Source: Leucobacter chromiireducens (GTDB taxonomy: Bacteria > Actinomycetota > Actinomycetes > Actinomycetales > Microbacteriaceae). From it: a stretch of DNA of 64,000 bases. A program made the translations under genes and the position numbers. Where the stretch lies: contig NZ_RPDI01000005.1 of assembly GCF_003917135.1 (NCBI RefSeq), positions 1 through 64,000 on the forward strand. The letters run 5' to 3'. The notes below the pieces were generated by a model. The model saw only the letters and a list, made by a program, of their open reading frames with translations, made no database searches and was not told the origin of the DNA. Below, piece after piece: positions 1-7,940 of this stretch. Within the stretch, counting starts at the first letter, position 1. Each line of letters opens with the position of its first letter.

Positions 1-1
1 G

Positions 2-85
2 CGGGCCCTCGCTGCCGCGGCGGCGCTCCTCCTCGGCGGGGCCGGCGCGCTCGCGGTGCGCCGCGCCGGGCGTCGCCGAGTGTAG
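2..85 (+). CDS. C-terminal tail of a membrane- or wall-anchored surface protein (partial)
   Basis: Only the last 27 codons and a TAG stop lie in the window. They encode an Ala/Leu/Gly-rich hydrophobic stretch of about 18 residues followed by RRAGRRRV and the stop. A hydrophobic helix followed by a short arginine-rich tail is the usual end of LPXTG sortase substrates and of other C-terminally anchored actinobacterial surface proteins. Any sorting motif would lie upstream of the window, so the class is inference. It is not part of the downstream pdxS unit, because a long dyad and a promoter separate the two. Confidence 0.55.
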   Translation, partial: RALAAAAALLLGGAGALAVRRAGRRRV

Positions 86-95
86 CGCCCAGGCA

Positions 96-167
96 GGCCG
101 ACCCCTGTGGTCCATCTCGATTCACAAGAAGTGGATCTTGAGATGGACCACAGAGGTCGGCCAGGCT
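96..167 (+). promoter_or_regulatory. pdxS promoter inside a long inverted repeat; PdxR-like operator array
   Basis: Two 23-base arms (96-118 and 140-162) are inverted copies with one mismatch, separated by 21 bases. Each arm holds CTGTGGTCCATCTC, and the spacer holds a third related word, GAAGTGGATCTTGA (128-141). A TTGAGA -35 (138-143) and a CAGGCT -10 (162-167), 18 bases apart, lie in the right arm, and the ATG follows 7 bases later, so pdxS mRNA is probably leaderless. From memory, corynebacterial PdxR (MocR family) binds GTGGWC-type boxes, so PdxR is the best candidate. No pdxR is visible here. The hairpin could also act as a terminator for the upstream gene, but there is no T run. Confidence 0.55.
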
Positions 168-174
168 GTCGGGT

Positions 175-1062
175 ATGACACACCACAGCGAAACCTCACA
201 CCCCCAGACCGCCAACACCGAGCACCTCACCGGGGGCGTCATCATGGACGTCGTGACCCCCGAGCAAGCGCGCATCGCTGAGCAGGCCGGCGCCGTCGCC
301 GTCATGGCGCTCGAACGCGTGCCCGCGGACATCCGCGCGCAGGGCGGCGTCGCGCGCATGAGCGATCCCGAGCTGATCGCCGGCATCCAGGCCGCGGTAT
401 CGATCCCGGTGATGGCTAAGGCACGCATCGGGCACTTCGTCGAAGCGCAGATCCTCGGGGCGATCGGGATCGACTTCATCGACGAGTCCGAGGTGCTGAG
501 CCCGGCAGACTACGCGCACCACATCGACAAGCGCGCGTTCAGCGTCCCCTTCGTGTGCGGCGCGACGAACCTCGGCGAGGCGCTCCGCCGCATCGCCGAG
601 GGCGCGGCCATGATCCGCTCGAAGGGCGAGGCGGGCACCGGCGACGTCTCCGAGGCGACCAGGCATCTCCGCACCATCCGAATGGAGATCGCACGCCTGA
701 AGGGCCTCGACGCGTCGGAGCTGTACGTCGAGGCCAAGGAGCTTCGTGCGCCGCTCGAGCTCGTGCGCGAGGTCGCGGCCGCCGGGCGGCTGCCCGTCCC
801 CCTCCTCACCGCTGGCGGCATCGCCACCCCCGCCGACGCCGCGATGATGATGCAGCTCGGCGCCGACGGCGTGTTCGTCGGCTCCGGGATCTTCACCACC
901 GGCGACCCGGAGCGCCGCGCCGCGGCGATCGTGTCGGCAACGCGGAACTTCGCCGACCCGGACGCGGTCGCCGCCGCCTCGCGCGGGCTCGGACCGGCCA
1001 TGGTGGGGATCAGCGTCGCCGACCTCCCCGCGCCGCACCGGCTCGCCGAGCGCGGCTGGTAG
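175..1062 (+). CDS. pdxS: Pyridoxal 5'-phosphate synthase lyase subunit PdxS
   Basis: PdxS condenses ribose 5-phosphate, glyceraldehyde 3-phosphate and ammonia to pyridoxal 5'-phosphate in the cytoplasm, with ammonia from the glutaminase PdxT. The 295 residues match the family over the full length: [13 protein letters not shown] (about 20-32) with the active-site Asp, [12 protein letters not shown] with the Schiff-base Lys near 82, [24 protein letters not shown], a phosphate-binding FVGSGIF loop, and the C-terminal PHRLAERGW. The first 18 residues are shorter and more diverged than in relatives, but the promoter spacing supports the ATG at 175 as a leaderless start. pdxT normally follows immediately. 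Here the next gene is convergent and unrelated, so PdxT must be encoded elsewhere. Confidence 0.96.
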   Translation: MTHHSETSHPQTANTEHLTGGVIMDVVTPEQARIAEQAGAVAVMALERVPADIRAQGGVARMSDPELIAGIQAAVSIPVMAKARIGHFVEAQILGAIGIDFIDESEVLSPADYAHHIDKRAFSVPFVCGATNLGEALRRIAEGAAMIRSKGEAGTGDVSEATRHLRTIRMEIARLKGLDASELYVEAKELRAPLELVREVAAAGRLPVPLLTAGGIATPADAAMMMQLGADGVFVGSGIFTTGDPERRAAAIVSATRNFADPDAVAAASRGLGPAMVGISVADLPAPHRLAERGW

Positions 1063-1088
1063 CGGGGAAGGCCGCGCGCTGGCTGGGG

Positions 1089-2921
1089 CTAGCCGAGCTC
1101 CTCGGACAGCTCCAGCCACGACTCCTCGAGCTCGCCCACCTCAGCCTCGAGCGCGGTGATCTTCGCCATCTCCGCATTGAGCAGGGTGTAATCGCTCTGG
1201 TCGAGCGTGGCGAGCCGATCCCGATCCCGCGCGATCTGCTGCTGCAGCTTCTCGAGCTTCCGCTCCACCGCGGCCAGCTCCTTCTGGGCCGCGCGCAGCT
1301 CCGCGCCGCTCAGCTTCGGCGCGGACGCCGCGGGGCTCGCGGCCCCAGCCGCGCCAGCCGCGCCAGCCGCGCTCGCGCCCGCTCCCCCGTCGCGCTTCGC
1401 GGTCTCCTCGGCGCCACGCAGCTCAAGGTACTGATCGACCCCGCCAGGCAGGTGCCGCAGCTTCCGGTCGAAGATCGCGTACTGCTGATCGGTGACGCGC
1501 TCCAGGAAGTAGCGGTCGTGCGACACGACGATGAGCGTGCCCGGCCAGGAATCGAGCAGATCCTCCATCGCGGCGAGCATGTCGGTGTCGAGATCGTTCG
1601 TCGGCTCGTCGAGAATCAGCACGTTCGGCTGGTTGAGCAGGATGAGCAGCAGCTGCAGGCGACGCTTCTGGCCGCCCGACAGATCCTTCACCGGAGTGGA
1701 CAGCTGCGCGCTCGAGAAGCCCATGCGCTCGAGCAGCTGGCCCGGCGTGAGCTCCTGCGCTTTCGATCCGCTGCCCACCGTGAAGCTCGTGCGGAGGCGG
1801 CCGATCACGGTGCGCACGGGCTCCGTGAGGTGCTCCTCGAGCTCATCGAGGCGCTGCGTGAGCGTCGCCACCTGCACGGTGCTGCCGCGCTTCACCGTAC
1901 CGCTCGTCGGCTCCGTCGTGCCCGAGATGAGGCCGAGCAGCGTCGACTTGCCCGCGCCGTTCACGCCGAGGATGCCCGTGCGCTCACCCGGCGCGAGCCG
2001 CCACTCGACGTCCTCGAGGATCACCCGGTCGCCGTAGCTCACGCCGGCGTCGAGGAGGTTCACGACCTCCTTGCCGAGGCGGGCGACGGCCATCGACTGC
2101 AGGGACACGCGGTCGCGGATCTCCGGCACGTCGGCGATGAGCTCGTTCGCGGCGTCGATGCGGAACTTCGGCTTCGAGGTGCGCGCCGGGGCGCCGCGGC
2201 GCAGCCAGGCGAGCTCCTTCCGCGCCAGGTTCTGGCGCTTCTGCTCGATCGTTGCGGCCTGCCGATCCCGCTCAACGCGCTGCAGGATGTACGCCGCGTA
2301 GCCGCCCTCGAAGGGCTCGACGATGCGATCGTGCACCTCCCAGGTGGTGGTGCACACCTCGTCGAGGAACCACCGGTCGTGCGTCACCACGAGCAGCGCG
2401 CCCTGGCCGCGCGGCCAGCGCCGCTTCAGGTGGTCGGCGAGCCAGGCGATGCCCTCGACGTCAAGGTGGTTCGTCGGCTCGTCGAGGAAGAGGATGTCGT
2501 ACTCGCCGGACAGGAGCCGCGCGAGCGCAACGCGGCGACGCTGGCCGCCCGAGAGCGAGTCGACCGGCGCGTCCCACGGCAGATCCGAGACGAGGCCCGC
2601 GATCACCTCGCGCGTGCGCGGATCGCCCGCCCACTCGTACTCGACGCGGTCGCCAACGATCGCGCGGCCGACGGTCTCCCCGGCGTCAAACACGTCGGCC
2701 TGATCCAGCACCCCGATCGTCGTGCCACCGCGCACGGTGACCTTGCCGCCGTCGGGCTCGCGTCGCCCGGCCAGCATCATGAGGAGACTCGACTTGCCGT
2801 CACCGTTGCGGCCGACGATGCCGATGCGGTCGCCCTCGGCGACGCCGAGCGTCACCGCGTCGAACACGGTCTTGGTCGGTACTTCGAGGTGGAGGGCTTC
2901 TGCCCCGAGAAGATGTGCCAT
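1089..2921 (-). CDS. ABC-F family ribosome-associated ATPase (Uup-like)
   Basis: A soluble twin ABC ATPase of 610 residues without membrane segments, the ABC-F architecture. Each half has a Walker A (GRNGDGKSS near 38, GVNGAGKST near 343), a signature (LSGGQRRRVALARLL, LSGGQKRRLQLL) and a Walker B (LFLDEPTNHLD, LILDEPTNDLD). A charged linker of about 80 residues joins them. The last 70 residues form a Lys/Glu/Gln-rich coiled coil after an Ala-rich stretch, as in Uup. Known members act on the ribosomal E site or on ribosome assembly; the exact role here is not shown. It is convergent with pdxS and divergent from the lipase fusion gene. The GAGGGG just before the ATG fits a ribosome-binding site. 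Confidence 0.9.
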   Translation of the reverse strand: MAHLLGAEALHLEVPTKTVFDAVTLGVAEGDRIGIVGRNGDGKSSLLMMLAGRREPDGGKVTVRGGTTIGVLDQADVFDAGETVGRAIVGDRVEYEWAGDPRTREVIAGLVSDLPWDAPVDSLSGGQRRRVALARLLSGEYDILFLDEPTNHLDVEGIAWLADHLKRRWPRGQGALLVVTHDRWFLDEVCTTTWEVHDRIVEPFEGGYAAYILQRVERDRQAATIEQKRQNLARKELAWLRRGAPARTSKPKFRIDAANELIADVPEIRDRVSLQSMAVARLGKEVVNLLDAGVSYGDRVILEDVEWRLAPGERTGILGVNGAGKSTLLGLISGTTEPTSGTVKRGSTVQVATLTQRLDELEEHLTEPVRTVIGRLRTSFTVGSGSKAQELTPGQLLERMGFSSAQLSTPVKDLSGGQKRRLQLLLILLNQPNVLILDEPTNDLDTDMLAAMEDLLDSWPGTLIVVSHDRYFLERVTDQQYAIFDRKLRHLPGGVDQYLELRGAEETAKRDGGAGASAAGAAGAAGAASPAASAPKLSGAELRAAQKELAAVERKLEKLQQQIARDRDRLATLDQSDYTLLNAEMAKITALEAEVGELEESWLELSEELG

Positions 2922-3051
2922 AACCCCTCAAGCGTAGTTCAGTTCGGTGAGGATCCCCCGCACCGCGCAGCCCGCCAGTACGCTAGAGGCGTCGCGCTGT
3001 GCGGCAGTCAGTCCCCGGGGAGGACCGGGCACCCGAGAAAGAGGAACGCCC

Positions 3052-4818
3052 GTGCCCGTTCGGACCCGGATCACCGCGGCGCTCGCGCCGCTCGCCGGCC
3101 CAGCACGCGCCCTCATCGGGCTCGCGGCCGCCGCGCTCGGCGCGACGCTGTTCCTCGCCCCGCTCTCCGCACATCAGATCGCCGTCGTCACCGGCATCGG
3201 CCTCGCGCTGATCGGGATCGCTGCGCTGCTGATTCCCACCGTCGACGGGGTGACCCGTGCGGCCGCGCGCGCCCTCGGCGTCGTGCTGCTCGCCGCTGGC
3301 GCGCTGATCGCGCTCTGGCCGAGCGGCGGCGCCCCGTGGCTCGCCTTTCTCGTGGGGGCCGCGCTCGTCTGCGCGGGAATCTTCCAGGTCGTGCAGGTGG
3401 TGCGGGGCGGCGGCGACTCCCGGGTGACGAGCGTCATCGGGGCGCTCGCGTGCGTTGCCTTCGGCCTCGTCGCGTTCTCCTGGCCGGTGCTCACGCTCAC
3501 CGTATTCCGGCTCGGGGTGGGAGCCTTCCTCGTGTTCTTCGGGCTGCAGCTCGTGTTCTTCGCGCTGTCCAAGCGCGAGCCGGCCGCTCGCCGTCCGCGC
3601 GGCCGGCTCGCGCGGTGGTCGCGCACCGCGGGGGCCGTGCTCTCGCTGGTCCTCGCCGTCGCGCTCGCGCTCGGCACCGGGTGGATCCTCGGCGGCGTGC
3701 CGCTCCCCCAGCCGGGGAAGTTCTACGCCGCCCCCGAGCAGGTCCCTGCTGAGCCAGGCCAGCTCCTCCGCACCGAGCGCCTGAGCACCGGGGTGCCGCG
3801 CGGCGCCGAGGCGTGGCGCATCCTCTACACCACGACGAACGCCGACGGGACGCCGGCCCTCTCGAGCGGCACGATCGTCGCCCCGAAGCGCCGCGGCGGC
3901 GATCCGCTCCCGCTGCTCTCCGTCGCGCACGGCACCACCGGCGTCGCGGCGAAGTGCGCGCCCTCCCTGAGCGCCACGCCGTTCGCCGATGGGGCAGGCG
4001 CGGCACTCGCGCAGCTCGTCACCGAGCACGGCTGGGCCGCGGTGACCTCCGACTACATCGGGCTCGGCACCGCGGGAACGCACCCCTATCTCGTCGGCGA
4101 GGCCGAGGCGCGCAACGTGCTCGACGCCGCCCGCGCGGCGCAGCAGTTCGCTGAGCTCTCCGTGTCCTCGGAGACCGTGGTCTGGGGGCATTCCCAGGGC
4201 GGCCAGGGCGCGCTCTGGACGGGGCAGATCGCCGCCGACTACGCGCCCGAGATCGGGATCGCCGGCGTCGCGGCGTTCGCGCCGGCTGCGAACCTCTACG
4301 GGCTCGCCGAGGTCAACAAGAACGAGGCGACGGGCAAGACCGTGTCCGCGTACATCGCCGCGACCTGGGATGACCTCTTCCCCGAGCTCGGCCTCGCCGC
4401 GGAGCTCACGCCCGGCTCGGGCCGGGGCGTCGAGAAGATCCAGGACCTGTGCTTCAACGGCCAGGACGTGCTCGCCGCGATCCTGCGCGGCACGCAGGTG
4501 CCGAACCAGATCTTCCCCGACCGCGTGCTCGCCGGTGAGTTCGGCCGGCTCCTGCGTGCGCAGACGCCGATCGGCCCGTTCCCCGCCCCGGTTCTCGTGG
4601 CGCAGGGCCTCGCGGACCCGCTCGTGCGGCCCGAGCAGCAGCGCGAGTGGGTGGCGGATCGCTGCGCGGACGGCGCCGAGCTCGACTACCGCGAGTACGC
4701 CGACCTCGACCACCTCTCACTGGTGGCCGAGGACTCCCCGCTCACGCCCCAGCTCATCAGCTGGACGCTGGATCGCTGGGCGGGCACGCCCACCGTCGGC
4801 GACTGCGGGACGTCCTAG
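3052..4818 (+). CDS. Membrane protein: HdeD/DUF308-like N-terminus fused to a secretory-lipase-type hydrolase
   Basis: I choose GTG 3052 because AAAGAGGA lies 7 bases upstream and the hydrophobic region starts soon after; 588 residues. Residues 1-200 hold about six short hydrophobic helices rich in Ala, Leu and Gly, ending before a basic RRPRGRLARW stretch, similar to HdeD/DUF308 repeats. One further helix (about 195-220) leads to an extracytoplasmic domain resembling the LIP secretory lipase family: GHSQGGQGALW with the nucleophile Ser near 381, the Asp of GLADPLV near 522 and the His of DLDHLSL near 553. Substrate is unknown; lipids or short-chain esters are likely. Its TAG stop shares the tetranucleotide CTAG with the stop of the convergent peptide gene. 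The two-domain fusion is unusual. Confidence 0.8.
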   Translation: MPVRTRITAALAPLAGPARALIGLAAAALGATLFLAPLSAHQIAVVTGIGLALIGIAALLIPTVDGVTRAAARALGVVLLAAGALIALWPSGGAPWLAFLVGAALVCAGIFQVVQVVRGGGDSRVTSVIGALACVAFGLVAFSWPVLTLTVFRLGVGAFLVFFGLQLVFFALSKREPAARRPRGRLARWSRTAGAVLSLVLAVALALGTGWILGGVPLPQPGKFYAAPEQVPAEPGQLLRTERLSTGVPRGAEAWRILYTTTNADGTPALSSGTIVAPKRRGGDPLPLLSVAHGTTGVAAKCAPSLSATPFADGAGAALAQLVTEHGWAAVTSDYIGLGTAGTHPYLVGEAEARNVLDAARAAQQFAELSVSSETVVWGHSQGGQGALWTGQIAADYAPEIGIAGVAAFAPAANLYGLAEVNKNEATGKTVSAYIAATWDDLFPELGLAAELTPGSGRGVEKIQDLCFNGQDVLAAILRGTQVPNQIFPDRVLAGEFGRLLRAQTPIGPFPAPVLVAQGLADPLVRPEQQREWVADRCADGAELDYREYADLDHLSLVAEDSPLTPQLISWTLDRWAGTPTVGDCGTS

Positions 4819-5009
4819 ACGCAGCAGGACCCGCCGCAGCAGGAGCCGCCGGCCTCGCTGTCGCCCAGCAGATTCAGGATCTCGCGGGTCTCCGCGTCGG
4901 CGAAGCCCGCGGCGCTCTCGAGCCCACCGGCGCTCTCGAGGCCAGCGGGGGCGGTCGCAGCTGCTGTCTCGGCTGGGGCGTTCTGTGTGGTCTTCGTGGT
5001 CTCAGTCAT
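4815..5009 (-). CDS. Small peptide with a C-terminal Cys-Cys...Cys-Cys motif
   Basis: A 64-residue product I do not recognise. Residues 1-22 are Thr/Ala-rich, 23-35 contain a near repeat (GLESAG GLESAAG), 36-50 look helical (FADAETREILNLLGD), and the end is SCCGGSCCV with Cys 57, 58, 62 and 63. It has a proper ribosome-binding site (GAGAGGA, 7 bases from ATG) and lies 41 bases after the FrnE-like gene on the same strand, so they probably form an operon. Four clustered cysteines suggest metal binding, redox exchange with the DsbA-like partner, or a modified-peptide precursor with an N-terminal leader; none of these is proven. No maturase gene is visible nearby. Confidence 0.65.
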   Translation of the reverse strand: MTETTKTTQNAPAETAAATAPAGLESAGGLESAAGFADAETREILNLLGDSEAGGSCCGGSCCV

Positions 5010-5050
5010 TGGGTGTCCTCTCGGCTGGTTGTGGGGAAAGCGTGACCGCG

Positions 5051-5746
5051 CTAGGCGTCGACCGGCTCGGCTGCGCTCGGCTCGCCGGCCCGGCCGAGCT
5101 CCAGCACCTGCGCGAGCACGTTCTCGAACGCGTCGGCCGGCTGCGCGCCGGAGACGCCGTACTTCTGATCGAGCAGGAAGAACGGCACCCCGTTGATCCC
5201 GAGCATCTGTGCGCGCGTGATGTCGCTGTCGACCTGCGCGCCGAGCGCGTCGTCCTCGAGCGCGGCGCGCACGGCGTCGGGATCCAGCCCGATCTCCTGC
5301 CCGAGCGCGGCGAGCGTGTCGGCGTTGGACATGTCCGCACCCTCGGCGAAGTACGCGCGGAACAGGCGCTCCTGCAGCTCCTGCTGGACGCCCTCCGCCT
5401 TCGCGAGGTGCAGCACCCGGTGCGCGCGTCGCGTGTTCGCGTGCTGCACGCGTGAGAAGTCGAAGGTGATCCCCTCCGCAGCGGCCATCTCGGTCATCTG
5501 CCCGAGCATCTGCTCCACCTGCGCGGCCGGCATGCCCTTGTGCGTCACGAGGAAGTCCACTTCGCTGCCCTGGAAATCAAGTGGCGTATCCGGTGCCAGC
5601 TCAAAGCTGTGGCTCTCCACCTCGATCGTCACATCGGGGTGCGCAGCCGTGAACGCCTGGACCCCCGCCTCAAAGCGGTGCTTGCCGATGTAGCACCACG
5701 GGCAGGCGATGTCGGACCAGATATCTACACGAATCGTTTCACTCAC
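5051..5746 (-). CDS. FrnE-like DsbA-family thiol oxidoreductase
   Basis: 231 residues with a thioredoxin-fold active site, IWSDIACPWCYIGK, at about residues 9-22. The Cys-Pro-Trp-Cys pair and the following YIGK are typical of the FrnE / polyketide-synthase-associated DsbA branch. No signal peptide is present, so it acts in the cytoplasm. The family includes Deinococcus FrnE, a disulfide isomerase tied to oxidative stress, and several annotated 2-hydroxychromene-2-carboxylate isomerase relatives. The start is GTG. The downstream Cys-rich peptide on the same strand is its likely operon partner and possible substrate, which is inference from distance only. ispE lies upstream across 90 bases. Confidence 0.88.
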   Translation of the reverse strand: MSETIRVDIWSDIACPWCYIGKHRFEAGVQAFTAAHPDVTIEVESHSFELAPDTPLDFQGSEVDFLVTHKGMPAAQVEQMLGQMTEMAAAEGITFDFSRVQHANTRRAHRVLHLAKAEGVQQELQERLFRAYFAEGADMSNADTLAALGQEIGLDPDAVRAALEDDALGAQVDSDITRAQMLGINGVPFFLLDQKYGVSGAQPADAFENVLAQVLELGRAGEPSAAEPVDA

Positions 5747-5836
5747 GCCCGGTGCAACCGCGCGATCCGCTCGGCTATTCCCGGGCGGGGCGATTCTGGG
5801 CTGCGGGCTCCTCGCGCCGCTCAGCCCCAGTGCGGC

Positions 5837-6775
5837 TCAGCCCTGCGAGTCGAGCACGCGCGCGCCGGGCACCGGGCCCGTCACCGTGAGCGCGCGCACG
5901 CCGCGGTTCACGAGCAGGCTCCGCAGCTCGGCGGCCGACTGCGGATCGTCGACGAGGAACGCGACGGTCGGCCCCGATCCCGAGACGATGCCGGCGAGCG
6001 CGCCGCGGGACTCCCCGAGTTCGAGGAGCTCCGCGAGCTCCGGGGCCAGCTTCAACGCGGCGACCTGCAGGTCGTTGTGCATCGAGTCGGCGAGCGAGTC
6101 GGCGTCGCCGATCCGCACGGCCTGCAGCACCGCGGTGTCCACCTTCACGAGGTCCGGCTGCGGGCCGAGATCGCCCGCGTAGGTGTCGCGGTGCCGGTCG
6201 AGCGTTCCGTAGACCGTCGGCGTGCTGAGCCCCAGATCGGACAGGGCAAGCACCCAGTGGAAGTTGCCCTTCGCGAGCGCCGGGCTGAGTTCGTCGCCGC
6301 GCCCCGTCCCGACCGCGGTGCCGCCCTCGAGCGCGAACGGCACGTCGGCGCCGAGCTCCGCAGCGAGCGGCAGCAGACCGGCGCGGCCGAGGCCGGTGCC
6401 CCACAGCTCGTCGCAGGCCACGAGTGTCGCCGCGGCGTCGGCGGAGCCGCCGCCCATGCCACCGGCGATGGGCACGCGCTTCACGATCGTGAGCGCAACG
6501 CCGCCCGTGTACCCCGTGTGCTCGGCGAGCCGGCGCGCGGCGATGATGGCGAGGTTCGTGTCGTCGGTGGCGAGTGCGCTGGAGTCGATCGGCCCGGTGA
6601 ACTGCACGGAGAAGTCGTCAGCGACGGTCGCGGTGACCTCCTCGAAGAGCGACACTGCCTGGTAGAGCGAGGCCACGTCGTGGTAGCCGTCCTCCTGCAG
6701 TGCACCCACACGGAAGTAGACGTTGATCTTCCCCGGTGCCCGCACCGTCACCGTGCGCTTCGAATTCGGGCTCAT
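5837..6775 (-). CDS. ispE: 4-diphosphocytidyl-2-C-methyl-D-erythritol kinase
   Basis: IspE phosphorylates CDP-methylerythritol in the non-mevalonate isoprenoid pathway. The 312 residues show the GHMP-kinase pattern: [14 protein letters not shown] near the N-terminus, the ATP loop [17 protein letters not shown] near residue 105, and a C-terminal [11 protein letters not shown] loop. The start ATG is supported by a TAGTTT box six bases upstream, which predicts a leaderless message. It follows metG-tatD-rsmA on the same strand, the common actinobacterial order, but a palindromic repeat and a triple 29-bp tandem repeat separate it from rsmA, so it probably has its own promoter. Confidence 0.95.
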   Translation of the reverse strand: MSPNSKRTVTVRAPGKINVYFRVGALQEDGYHDVASLYQAVSLFEEVTATVADDFSVQFTGPIDSSALATDDTNLAIIAARRLAEHTGYTGGVALTIVKRVPIAGGMGGGSADAAATLVACDELWGTGLGRAGLLPLAAELGADVPFALEGGTAVGTGRGDELSPALAKGNFHWVLALSDLGLSTPTVYGTLDRHRDTYAGDLGPQPDLVKVDTAVLQAVRIGDADSLADSMHNDLQVAALKLAPELAELLELGESRGALAGIVSGSGPTVAFLVDDPQSAAELRSLLVNRGVRALTVTGPVPGARVLDSQG

Positions 6776-6781
6776 ACGTAC

Positions 6782-6787
6782 AAACTA
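6782..6787 (-). promoter_or_regulatory. -10 box for leaderless ispE
   Basis: Read on the minus strand this is TAGTTT, followed by six bases and the ATG. The position puts the transcript start at the A of the start codon. No good -35 is visible. Confidence 0.4.
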
Positions 6788-6904
6788 GCGCACCGGGCGG
6801 CTCGACTTTTCCACCGTGTCACAGGGCGACGTGCGGCGCAGGCAAGCTCCGCCCACCGGACTCCGTGCCCCACTCCACCCCAACTCACTCCGACCGCCCT
6901 CAAC

Positions 6905-6974
6905 CCGCCGGAGAAATCTGAATTCTCGGAGGCATTCGAGCGGATTCGCCCGAAAACTCGAATTTCTCCGGCGG
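6905..6974. repeat. Palindromic element copy A (CGGAGAAAT family)
   Basis: The 13-base arms CCGCCGGAGAAAT (6905-6917) and ATTTCTCCGGCGG (6962-6974) are perfect inverted copies. The inner part is weaker (AATTCTCGGAGG against CCCGAAAACTCGAATT). It lies between rsmA and ispE, outside any gene. Six more copies occur in the window at 12641, 12796, 31818, 32015, 42051 and 46451. Confidence 0.85.
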
Positions 6975-7055
6975 AAGTGGTGCGGGTTCGCGCGAATCGG
7001 CGGAAGTGGTGCGGGTTCGCGCGCATCGGCGCACGCGGTGCGGGTTCGCGCGGGT
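6969..7055. repeat. Three tandem 29-bp repeats
   Basis: Units 6969-6997 and 6998-7026 differ at one base; unit 7027-7055 is more diverged. Each contains GGTGCGGGTTCGCGCG. There are no spacers, so this is not a CRISPR array. The array abuts palindrome A and ends 9 bases before the rsmA stop codon, at its 3' side. Confidence 0.85.
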
Positions 7056-7064
7056 CAGTACGGA

Positions 7065-7940
7065 TCAGCGGCCGTTGGCGCGAGCAATCGCGAGGTAGTC
7101 CTCAATGCTGAGCTGCTCGGCGCGCAGCGTCGGGTCGATCCCAGCGGCCTCGATCGTCGCCACCGCACCCTCGAGCGGCCCGAGCACGGCCTGCAGCGAC
7201 TGCCGCAGCATCTTGCGCCGCTGCGCGAACGCCGCGTTCACGAGCGCAAAGGTGCGATCCCGCTCTGCGATCGTGCCGCGAGGCTCGGCGCGGCGCTCGT
7301 AGCCGACGAGCACCGAGTCGACGCCGGGCACCGGCCAGAAGATGCGGCGGCTCACGGTTCCCGCGATCCGCCACGGCCCGTACCAGGCCGCCTTCGCGCT
7401 CGGCGCGCCGTACTCCTTGCTGCCCGGCTGCGCTGCGATCCGGTACCCCACCTCGGCCTGCACCATGACGAGCCCACCGCGCAGCTCCGGGATGAGTTCG
7501 AGCAGGTGCATGAGGATCGGCACCGACACGTTGTACGGCAGGTTCGCGACGAGCAGCTCGGGCGGCGCGGGGAGCTCAGCGAGCATCTCGGCCGTGACCT
7601 CGAGTGCGTCGCTGCGCACCACGCGAAAGCGTTCGCTCGCGTCGGGCTGCATGGCGCGCACGGTGGCGGGCAGCTCGGCGGCCAGCCGATGATCGATCTC
7701 CACCGCGGTCACGTCGGCGCCGGCCTCCGTGATCCCGAGCGTCAGCGAGCCGAGCCCCGGGCCCACCTCGATGACGCGGTCGCCAGCGTCGACCCCCGCC
7801 AAGCGCACGATCTTGCGCACGGTGTTGGGGTCGATCACGAAGTTCTGCCCGAGCTTTTTCGTCGGCGAGACGCCGAGGCGCTCCGCGAGCTCGCGCACCT
7901 CGGCCGGCCCGAGGAGCGCGGGGGTGTCGGCCCCGCTCAC
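7065..7940 (-). CDS. rsmA: 16S rRNA (adenine1518-N6/adenine1519-N6)-dimethyltransferase RsmA
   Basis: RsmA (KsgA) dimethylates two adjacent adenines in helix 45 of 16S rRNA during small-subunit maturation. The GTG at 7940 overlaps the tatD stop as GTGA and has GGAGG 7 bases upstream, so I prefer it to an ATG eight codons earlier inside tatD; 291 residues. Motifs: KKLGQNFVIDP, the SAM-binding EVGPGLGSLT, the catalytic NLPYNVSVPIL, and a C-terminal helical domain with AFAQRRKMLRQSL. It is the third gene of a translationally coupled metG-tatD-rsmA operon. Confidence 0.96.
   Translation of the reverse strand: MSGADTPALLGPAEVRELAERLGVSPTKKLGQNFVIDPNTVRKIVRLAGVDAGDRVIEVGPGLGSLTLGITEAGADVTAVEIDHRLAAELPATVRAMQPDASERFRVVRSDALEVTAEMLAELPAPPELLVANLPYNVSVPILMHLLELIPELRGGLVMVQAEVGYRIAAQPGSKEYGAPSAKAAWYGPWRIAGTVSRRIFWPVPGVDSVLVGYERRAEPRGTIAERDRTFALVNAAFAQRRKMLRQSLQAVLGPLEGAVATIEAAGIDPTLRAEQLSIEDYLAIARANGR

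Noticed and set aside
555-3752. A 1065-codon open frame on the plus strand
   Set aside because: It runs antisense to the ABC-F gene and out of frame through pdxS; the product is Arg/His-rich low-complexity typical of high-GC shadow frames.
6969-7055. A short CRISPR-like array
   Set aside because: The 29-bp units are directly adjacent with no spacers, and no cas genes are present.
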